Assembly (NCBI GenBank): GCA_003136615.1
Contig: PLFA01000155.1
Span: 1-8,897, forward strand
Source: Caulobacteraceae bacterium
Lineage (GTDB): Bacteria; Pseudomonadota; Alphaproteobacteria; Caulobacterales; Caulobacteraceae
Length of the DNA: 8,897 nucleotides
Direction of reading: 5' to 3'
Below are positions 1-5,456 of the stretch, piece after piece. Under the pieces are notes generated by a model. That model was not told where the DNA came from. It did no database searches and saw only the letters and a list, made by a program, of their open reading frames with translations. Position numbers and translations under genes: made by a program. Numbering within the stretch: position 1 is the stretch's first letter; every line of letters starts with the position of its first letter.

Positions 1-1384
1 TCTTCTTCGCGCTCTGGCTCGGCGTCATCGTCTGATTGGGCGAGAAGGAATCGGCATAGTCGCCGCCCACCTTCAAGCCGTGCAGATCGACGCCATAATG
101 GCCGAGGGCCTTGCCGAGGGCGAACTTGCCCCCGAAGACGCCGATCGACCCCGTGAGGGTGGCGGGCTCGGCCACGATCTCCGAGGCCTCGGAGGAGATC
201 CAGTAGCCCCCGGAGGCGGCATAGGTCCCCATGCTCACCACCACCGGCTTTCCCGCCGCCTTGGCCGCGCGAACCGCCGCGAGAATCTGTTCCGAGGCCG
301 TATCGGAGCCGCCTGGCGAGGAAACGCGGAAGACGATGGCTTTGACGTCATGGGCGTCGATGGCGTCATAGAAGGCCTTGGCCACGTCGTCGGAGCGGAT
401 CGTCCGCCCCCCACCAAAGGGGCTACCCGGCGATGAGCGTCCGCTGCCGGTCATGATATCGCCCTCGGCGGCGATCACCGCCACGGTGGGCGCGCCCACG
501 GTCCCCGGCCCCGCGCCCAGGCCCGGCAGGCGGGCGGCGTAGGTCTCCAGAGGAAGGAGCTTGGCGCCAGAACCGGCCTTGGCGAGGATGGCGTCCTCCG
601 CCTCCTTTTCTTGACCGACCTTGTCGATCAGGCCCTTGGCCTTGGCCTCTTCGGCGGAATAGGGCCCCGCAATGATAAGACTGGTCAGGCTCTTGAGGCT
701 CTGGCGCCGATCAACGGCCGCGTCGCTGAGCGCGGTCTGAAACACAGAGCCCATCCAGGAAAGCTCCGATTCCCGATGCGCCGGCGTGTAGTCGCGATAG
801 AGGTAGGGGTTAACAGCCGTCTTATATTGATAGCGCTGCTGGAAATTCGGCTGGACCTGGAACCGGTCGAACAGCCCTTTCAGAAACACATCGTCCCGCG
901 TCAGGCCCGTGACCTGGAAGCTGGAAGCCGGCTGCATCCACACCTCGCTCGAGGCGGCCGCCAGCTCATAGGTGGAGACCACCGTGCCATCGGCATAAAG
1001 GCCCTGGCTGTGGGCGAGAACGGGCTTTCCCTGGGCCTTGAAGCGCTGGAACGCCAGGCGCAGCTCGTCGGCCGCCGCGGGCTCGATGCCGCCCTCCGGC
1101 ACGCGCACGAGAAGCCCCTTGATCTTGTCGTCGCGCCCCGCCGCCCTCAGGGCCTCTTCGATCCCCATGACGGAATTGGCCCGGCCCTGAATGAGGGCGA
1201 AGGGACTGGCGCTGTCCTGATCGGTGAGGCCGCCCCGCAAATCGAGAACCAGAACCGTGGCGGCGGGCGTGGGGGGAGGCTTGGCCGCCGCGCTCGCCAC
1301 AAGGATGAGCACCAGGGGCGTGACGACCACGAAGAGCACAAGCCCCAGGAAGACGCCCGCGACGGTGATGATGAACTGCTTCAT
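1..1384 (-). CDS. sppA: Signal peptide peptidase SppA (protease IV, 67K type), C-terminus off the window
   Basis: A membrane-bound serine protease that degrades signal peptides left behind after protein export. The ATG at 1384-1382 opens a frame that stays open for 461 codons to the window edge. Residues about 4-30 form one hydrophobic N-terminal anchor. Two tandem S49-type halves follow. The first carries YKTAVNPY with K188, matching the catalytic lysine of E. coli SppA (K209). The second carries AASGGYW with S391, matching the nucleophile (S409); their spacing is close to the E. coli value. The motifs RVSSPGGS (353-360) and TGSIGVFGGK (411-420) are typical of the family. Full-length proteins have about 600 residues, so roughly 130-150 are missing off the left edge. 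The Shine-Dalgarno sequence is weak (GGGTGG, about 4 nt before ATG). A possible promoter with TTGACC (1419-1414) and GCTGAT (1401-1396) would give an almost leaderless mRNA. The downstream neighbour is not visible. Confidence 0.93.
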   Translation of the reverse strand, partial: MKQFIITVAGVFLGLVLFVVVTPLVLILVASAAAKPPPTPAATVLVLDLRGGLTDQDSASPFALIQGRANSVMGIEEALRAAGRDDKIKGLLVRVPEGGIEPAAADELRLAFQRFKAQGKPVLAHSQGLYADGTVVSTYELAAASSEVWMQPASSFQVTGLTRDDVFLKGLFDRFQVQPNFQQRYQYKTAVNPYLYRDYTPAHRESELSWMGSVFQTALSDAAVDRRQSLKSLTSLIIAGPYSAEEAKAKGLIDKVGQEKEAEDAILAKAGSGAKLLPLETYAARLPGLGAGPGTVGAPTVAVIAAEGDIMTGSGRSSPGSPFGGGRTIRSDDVAKAFYDAIDAHDVKAIVFRVSSPGGSDTASEQILAAVRAAKAAGKPVVVSMGTYAASGGYWISSEASEIVAEPATLTGSIGVFGGKFALGKALGHYGVDLHGLKVGGDYADSFSPNQTMTPSQSAKK

Positions 1385-1458
1385 GAGGCCACCCGATCAG
1401 CGCCGCGCGGTAAGGTCAAGAGTCAAGGCGAGAGCCAACCGCGAGGGCGCCGGTTCGC

Positions 1459-1487
1459 TTGCAGCCCTGGGGGGCCTCATCTATACG
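1459..1487 (+). promoter_or_regulatory. Putative promoter of the tRNA-Pro/tRNA-Gln pair
   Basis: TTGCAGC at 1459-1465 and TCTATACG at 1480-1487 are 14 bases apart. This resembles the Caulobacter housekeeping consensus TTGACGS-N10-14-GCTANAWC. Transcription would start near 1492, about 16 nt before tRNA-Pro. The site lies just upstream of two same-strand tRNA genes and points away from sppA, which fits its role. The call rests on sequence match and position only. Confidence 0.5.
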
Positions 1488-1507
1488 ACGCCCTCCCGCC
1501 AAGACAT

Positions 1508-1584
1508 CGGAGTGTGGCTCAGTCTGGTAGAGCACCGCGTTCGGGACGCGGGGGTCGCAGGTTCGAATCCTGCCACTCCGACCA
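1508..1584 (+). tRNA. tRNA-Pro (anticodon CGG)
   Basis: A 77-nt cloverleaf. The seven-pair acceptor stem CGGAGTG/CACTCCG (1508-1514 with 1574-1580) is perfect. Discriminator A1581 is followed by an encoded CCA (1582-1584). The anticodon stem CCGCG/CGCGG encloses the loop TTCGGGA with anticodon CGG at 1542-1544, which reads CCG proline codons. The T arm contains GGTTCGAATCC. CCG is a favoured proline codon in GC-rich genomes, so a dedicated CGG isoacceptor fits. It is the first of two co-oriented tRNA genes 18 nt apart. Confidence 0.96.
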
Positions 1585-1602
1585 CCTTGGCGCGGCGACC
1601 CT

Positions 1603-1676
1603 TGGGGAATGGTGTAATGGTAACACAGCGGTTTTTGGTACCGTCGTTCTAGGTTCGAGTCCTAGTTCCCCAGCCA
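1603..1676 (+). tRNA. tRNA-Gln (anticodon TTG)
   Basis: A 74-nt cloverleaf. Acceptor stem TGGGGAA/TTCCCCA pairs 1603-1609 with 1666-1672. Discriminator G1673 is followed by an encoded CCA (1674-1676). The anticodon stem GCGGT/ACCGT (one G-T pair) encloses TTTTGGT with anticodon TTG at 1635-1637, reading CAA and, by wobble, CAG. The T arm contains GGTTCGAGTCC. The gap to tRNA-Pro is only 18 nt with no clear promoter in it, so the two are probably co-transcribed and separated by processing. Confidence 0.96.
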
Positions 1677-1681
1677 CCCCG

Positions 1682-1700
1682 CGCCCTCATGATGCGGGCG
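1682..1700. terminator. Weak stem-loop between the tRNA pair and the S10 peptidase gene
   Basis: CGCCC (1682-1686) pairs with GGGCG (1696-1700) around a 9-nt loop. The hairpin lies in the 37-nt gap between the end of tRNA-Gln and the stop codon of the convergent S10 gene, where a bidirectional terminator would be expected. Neither strand has a T run after it, so intrinsic termination is uncertain. Confidence 0.25.
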
Positions 1701-1713
1701 AAGAGAAGCCACC

Positions 1714-3417
1714 CTACCGCGGGATCGCCTCGTCGTAGAACTTCGCGAGGTCCGCCTTCATGGCCTTCAGGGCCTGGGTGTTGAGATAGACCATGTGGCC
1801 CGAGGGGTAATAGGCGAAGCGCAGATTGCCGCGATCGCTGGGCGGCAGCTCCATGTGGTTCAGATCATATTCCGTGCCGAAGAACGGCGTGGCGAGGTCG
1901 TAGAGGCCGTTCAGGGAATAGACCATGAGGTGGGGATTCTCCCGCATGGCCGCGGAGAGATCGAGGGCCACGTCGGCGTCATTCGTGCCCCCGGAATACA
2001 TGGACCGGGGCGAGCGGTGTTTGAAATCCCACTGCAGACCCGCCGAATAGAAGGTCGGCCGATAGGTCATGTCTGTCACATAGCCGAGCTCAGCGGTGAG
2101 ATAGTGATGGAAAGATGAGACGAAGGCGCCGGTGATCCCGCTGTCGGATGCGTCATAGTCAGGGCTGACGCCAAGGGCGTTCATGTCAGAGCCGGTGAAG
2201 CGGGCGTCATAGCGCCCGAGCATCAGGCGTTGATCCCGCAGAAGCTCTTCGCGAAAAGCCCCTGGCTCGACCCGCAAATCGGCCTTCAGCAGGAAATCGA
2301 CGCTCAGGCCCGTATAGGCGTTCAGCTTCTGGGCAATCGCGAGCCGCTTGGCGTCGGACAGGTTCTGGCCCTCCGCGAGAGCTTCGGCATAGGGCCCACG
2401 GGCAAAGGCCCGCACGTCGTTCAGAAAGGCGGTGATGTCCTTTGGCGCGGGATTGGCCCGTCCGTGATAGGCGGCGATGGCGGCATAGCTGGGGAGATAA
2501 TTGATCATCTCCTGATCAAAGCCCGGCGCGCGGCGGCCATAGTTGAGGATGGAGGAGAGAAGCACCACGCCGTTGAGTTGCACCCCGTCTTCCTGAAGGC
2601 GATAGGCCAGGCCCGCCGAACGGGTGGTGCCGTAGGATTCGCCGAAGATGACCTTGGGCGCGTTCCAACGGTCATAGACGGTCAGATAACGCTCGATCCC
2701 CCGGGCGAAGGCGTCGATATCGGGGTCCGTGCCCCAGAATGCCGAGAGCTTTGTGTCACCCAAAGGCCGGGAGAAACCCGCCCCCGGGGCGTCCAGGAAC
2801 ACCAGATCCGACTTGTCGAGCAGACTGTCGTCATTCTCGACCATGGCGAAGGGCGGACCCTTGGTGGCCTGAGGACTGTCGGTCACCACCCGCATCGGGG
2901 CGAGGGAGCCCATGTGCAGCCACAGGGTCGAGGAACCCGGGCCGCCATTATAGAAGAAGGTGACAGGCCGATGCGGGTCATGGCCGTCGCCAGCCGTATA
3001 GGCCACATAGAACATCGAGAGCATGGGCTTGCCGGCATCATCGCGCACGGTGAGCGTGCCCGCAGTGGCCGTATAGGCGATGGGCCGGCCGCCGATCACC
3101 GCCGAATGGTGACTGACCTTGCGGACTTCAGCGATGGGGGCCGTGGCGATCTCGGCGTCCGAAAGCTTGCGGCACTGGGCCCGATCCGCCCGGGGATCGC
3201 CGGCGCGGCCCGCGTCCCCAGATCCTGTGTCGTGATCGCAGGCGCTGTCCATCTTCGCCCCCTCGCCGCCCGGGGGCGCGGCGGGATGCTCGTCACCGCC
3301 CCCGACGTCGGGGGCCATGTGGGCCTTTGCGTGGGATTTGGCGTCCTGAGCGAGGGCGGGAGCCGCGATTGAGATCAGGCATGCGCCCAGCCATGCGGCC
3401 CAAACTCGCCCCGCCAT
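1714..3417 (-). CDS. Secreted serine carboxypeptidase, peptidase family S10
   Basis: An alpha/beta-hydrolase peptidase expected to remove C-terminal residues from peptides outside the cytoplasm. The 567-residue protein starts with a clear Sec signal peptide (basic MAGR, hydrophobic core, ALA cleavage site after residue 23). Family motifs are NGGPGSS (157-163), which builds the oxyanion region, GESYG (259-263) with nucleophile S261, NGLYDLATPF with D507, and YPSGHMVY with H541. The catalytic triad is therefore complete. Residues about 24-90 are a low-complexity Gly/Asp/His/Ala-rich linker with two cysteines (C60, C82) that is not part of the catalytic fold. The start is supported by GGGGGAG (3430-3424), 6 nt before ATG. 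The gene appears monocistronic: it diverges from the kinase and converges on the tRNA pair. Family and export are clear; the natural substrate is unknown. Confidence 0.93.
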   Translation of the reverse strand: MAGRVWAAWLGACLISIAAPALAQDAKSHAKAHMAPDVGGGDEHPAAPPGGEGAKMDSACDHDTGSGDAGRAGDPRADRAQCRKLSDAEIATAPIAEVRKVSHHSAVIGGRPIAYTATAGTLTVRDDAGKPMLSMFYVAYTAGDGHDPHRPVTFFYNGGPGSSTLWLHMGSLAPMRVVTDSPQATKGPPFAMVENDDSLLDKSDLVFLDAPGAGFSRPLGDTKLSAFWGTDPDIDAFARGIERYLTVYDRWNAPKVIFGESYGTTRSAGLAYRLQEDGVQLNGVVLLSSILNYGRRAPGFDQEMINYLPSYAAIAAYHGRANPAPKDITAFLNDVRAFARGPYAEALAEGQNLSDAKRLAIAQKLNAYTGLSVDFLLKADLRVEPGAFREELLRDQRLMLGRYDARFTGSDMNALGVSPDYDASDSGITGAFVSSFHHYLTAELGYVTDMTYRPTFYSAGLQWDFKHRSPRSMYSGGTNDADVALDLSAAMRENPHLMVYSLNGLYDLATPFFGTEYDLNHMELPPSDRGNLRFAYYPSGHMVYLNTQALKAMKADLAKFYDEAIPR

Positions 3418-3457
3418 ATGGTTCTCCCCCTAAGAGCAGCAGCCCGCCTAAAATCTT

Positions 3458-3485
3458 ATTCTAAATAATGGCCAGGCGATGTCGA
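3458..3485 (-). promoter_or_regulatory. Putative promoter of the S10 peptidase gene
   Basis: On the minus strand, TCGACA (3485-3480) and TAGAAT (3463-3458) are 16 bases apart, a good sigma-70-like match. Transcription would start near 3451, giving a leader of about 33 nt that contains the Shine-Dalgarno sequence at 3430-3424. The -10 lies in the only AT-rich patch of the divergent gap. No equally good plus-strand promoter for the kinase was found here, although an isolated TTGACA lies at 3486-3491. Confidence 0.45.
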
Positions 3486-3534
3486 TTGACATTTCGCCCC
3501 GCCAGGAGGTCCTTGCAGGGCACGAAGCTGCGCC

Positions 3535-4941
3535 TTGGCCCGAGCCGTCAGACAGGGCGCGCCGCGGTGGGGAACCTTTCATTTGGGCCTTCGCCTCAAC
3601 ATTGCGGCCGCCACCACCCTGGCGCTGATCCTCCTGGGCCTCGCCATTGGCTATGGCTATACGCGCTGGGGCAGCATTATCGCGATCAGCCTGGCGCTTG
3701 GGGCCATGGTCGCGCTGGCGGGCGTAATCGCGGCCCTGGTCCAGACCAATGAGCGCGTTCGCGGTCTTGGGGAGGAGGCCACGCGCTCGCGCGAGAAGCG
3801 CGAGACCAGCGAGGCTCTGACGGAAGCTCTCTTCACCCACATTCCCGACTATCTTCTGATCCTCAATGTGGAGTCGGACGACCGCTTCTCCGTCGCGGAC
3901 CTCAACCCGGCTCTCGCCAAAGTCTTTCAACGCTCGCGCGCGGCGGTGCGCGGCAAAACCCTGGACACGCTGTTAGAGCCCGTGGCCGCGGAGCGCGTCA
4001 CCAATCGCTACAGGCGGGTGAGGGACAGCGGCGAGCCCTATCTCTATCGCGGCCAGATCACCGTTCCGCCCAACGATCGTCGCACCTGGGAATCGATGCT
4101 GGCGCCAATTATTGAGCCGGACGGCGCCGTCACACGTATCGTCGGGGTTATCCGCGACGTCACCGAACAGATCCGTGCCGAAAAGCGCCTTCGCGAAAGC
4201 CAGCGCATGGAGGCGATCGGCCAGCTCACCGGCGGCGTCGCCCACGATTTCAACAATCTGCTTCAGGTGATCAGGGGCAACCTGGAACTGCTTCTGCCCG
4301 CGGTGGAGAATGACCCCGCCGCCAGACGCCGGGTCGAGCATGCCATGTTGGGGGCGGACCGCGCCGCGCAGCTTACCGCCCAGCTTCTCGCCTTCGCCCG
4401 CCGTCAGCCCCTCACGCCCGAGGTGATCGACCTGAGCCGCCTGGCGCTGGAGATGTCGGAACTTTTGAAGCGGACCCTGAGCGATCCGATTCTGGTGGAG
4501 ACGGCGGTCGCGCCTGATTTGTGGCCCACCCTGGCCGACACCGCCCAGGTGGAAAGCGCGATTCTCAATCTTGCCCTCAACGCCCGCGCCGCCATGCCGG
4601 AGGGCGGCAAACTCAACCTCCGATTCGAGAACGCGATCCTGAGCCCGGCGGAGGCCGCGGACCTCGAGCTGGAGGGCCAGGACTTTGTCATGATCGACGT
4701 GGAGGACACCGGCAAGGGCATGACGCCCGAGGTGCTGAACCGGGCGTTCGAGCCGTTCTTCACCACCAAGCCGGCCGGAAAGGGCACCGGGCTTGGCCTC
4801 TCCATGGTCTATGGGTTCGTGCGCCAGTCCAAGGGCGCGGTGCGGATAGAGTCCCGGCTGGAGGCCGGCACGCGGGTCCGCATCTGGCTGCCGCGGGCGC
4901 ACTTGAGCGAACCTCTTTCCGCTGCGTCGGCGACAGCTTAG
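3535..4941 (+). CDS. Membrane sensor histidine kinase (PAS-HisKA-HATPase), no receiver domain
   Basis: A sensor kinase that should autophosphorylate on histidine and pass the phosphate to an unidentified response regulator. Numbering is from TTG 3535. Two hydrophobic segments (about 21-42 and 48-69) form a membrane hairpin with almost no periplasmic loop. A helical linker (71-97) leads to a PAS/PAC domain (98-212). The HisKA motif GGVAHDFNNLL carries H237. The ATPase domain has an N box (N345, N349), DTGKGM (391-396), FEPFFTTK (405-412) and GKGTGLGLS (415-423). All catalytic boxes are intact. The HDFNN subtype often ends in a receiver domain, but this protein stops at LPRAHLSEPLSAASATA. The start is uncertain: no ATG fits, TTG 3583 (after GTGGGGA at 3567-3573) is an alternative, and an N-terminal extension from ATG 3479 would need a frameshift. 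No regulator gene is adjacent. The stop overlaps that of the convergent acetyltransferase gene. Confidence 0.9.
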   Translation: MARAVRQGAPRWGTFHLGLRLNIAAATTLALILLGLAIGYGYTRWGSIIAISLALGAMVALAGVIAALVQTNERVRGLGEEATRSREKRETSEALTEALFTHIPDYLLILNVESDDRFSVADLNPALAKVFQRSRAAVRGKTLDTLLEPVAAERVTNRYRRVRDSGEPYLYRGQITVPPNDRRTWESMLAPIIEPDGAVTRIVGVIRDVTEQIRAEKRLRESQRMEAIGQLTGGVAHDFNNLLQVIRGNLELLLPAVENDPAARRRVEHAMLGADRAAQLTAQLLAFARRQPLTPEVIDLSRLALEMSELLKRTLSDPILVETAVAPDLWPTLADTAQVESAILNLALNARAAMPEGGKLNLRFENAILSPAEAADLELEGQDFVMIDVEDTGKGMTPEVLNRAFEPFFTTKPAGKGTGLGLSMVYGFVRQSKGAVRIESRLEAGTRVRIWLPRAHLSEPLSAASATA

Positions 4942-5456
4942 GGGCCGGGCGGCTGGCCCCCGCCGGCGCCCAAGGCGCGCTGCATCCAGACGACATCCAC
5001 CCAGCGGCCATGCTTCCAGCCGACCGCGGGGGCGAGTCCCACCATTTTGAAGCCCAGGGATGAATGCAGGCGCATGGAGCCCGCATTGCCGCTGTCGCCG
5101 ATGATGGCGATCATTTGGCGCAGACCCCGACCCTCACAACGCGAGATGACATCTGTAAGAAGGGTCTTTCCGACACCGCTTCCCATGCGGTCTGGCGCGA
5201 CATAGACGCTGTCTTCCACAACAAAACGATAGGCGGCGCGGGTGCGGAACGGCGCGGCATAGGCATAGCCCGCCACGCCTCCGTCATCCGCCACCAGCCA
5301 TGGCAAGCCCTTATCCAAAACCGCCGCGAGGCGCGTGGCCATTTCGGGCGCCGATGGCGGCTCCTCCTCAAAGGTGCCGAGCCCCTCGCGCACATGGTGG
5401 CCATAGATCTCGGCGAGGGCGGGCGCATCCGCCGCCGTGGCGAGCCGGATGATCAT
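4938..5456 (-). CDS. GNAT N-acetyltransferase, phosphinothricin acetyltransferase (PAT/bar-like) family
   Basis: A cytoplasmic acetyl-CoA-dependent N-acetyltransferase. Its 172 residues cover the whole family length. Diagnostic blocks are YAYAAPFRTRAAYRFVVEDS (64-83), the acetyl-CoA loop around RMGSGVG (90-96), RQMIAIIGDSGN (113-124), LHSSLGF (130-136) and VGWKHGRWVDVVWMQRALG (145-163). Characterised relatives acetylate phosphinothricin or methionine sulfoximine, or have broader small-amine substrates; the substrate here cannot be read from sequence, so I give no gene symbol. The ATG overlaps the TGA of ptrB as ATGA (5456-5453), which implies translational coupling and a shared operon. The TAA overlaps the TAG of the opposing kinase gene by four bases. 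The GC-rich tail after residue 163 (AGGGQPPGP) lies beyond the conserved domain. Confidence 0.9.
   Translation of the reverse strand: MIIRLATAADAPALAEIYGHHVREGLGTFEEEPPSAPEMATRLAAVLDKGLPWLVADDGGVAGYAYAAPFRTRAAYRFVVEDSVYVAPDRMGSGVGKTLLTDVISRCEGRGLRQMIAIIGDSGNAGSMRLHSSLGFKMVGLAPAVGWKHGRWVDVVWMQRALGAGGGQPPGP

Noticed and set aside
1508..1676. tRNA genes as an attachment site for an integrated element
   Set aside because: No integrase gene, repeated tRNA 3' end or island-like sequence is visible nearby.
611..1738. Long plus-strand open frame opposite sppA and running through both tRNA genes
   Set aside because: It is antisense to a well-supported SppA, reads through two tRNA genes, and its translation has no recognisable domain. 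It is a GC-rich shadow frame.
2230..3372. 380-codon plus-strand open frame opposite the S10 peptidase gene
   Set aside because: The opposite strand encodes a complete S10 enzyme with signal peptide and triad; this frame shows no motif or ribosome binding site.
3486..3514. Perfect TTGACA on the plus strand as a kinase promoter
   Set aside because: No acceptable -10 element lies 15-19 bases downstream (the sequence there is GTCCTT), and the start site would be too close to the candidate start codons.
3448..3930. 160-codon minus-strand open frame across the divergent gap and the kinase 5' end
   Set aside because: It overlaps the putative S10 promoter and the kinase membrane and PAS region, and shows no family resemblance.
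3973..4902. 309-codon minus-strand open frame inside the kinase gene
   Set aside because: Shadow of the kinase PAS, HisKA and ATPase codons; its sequence is low in meaning and carries no motif.
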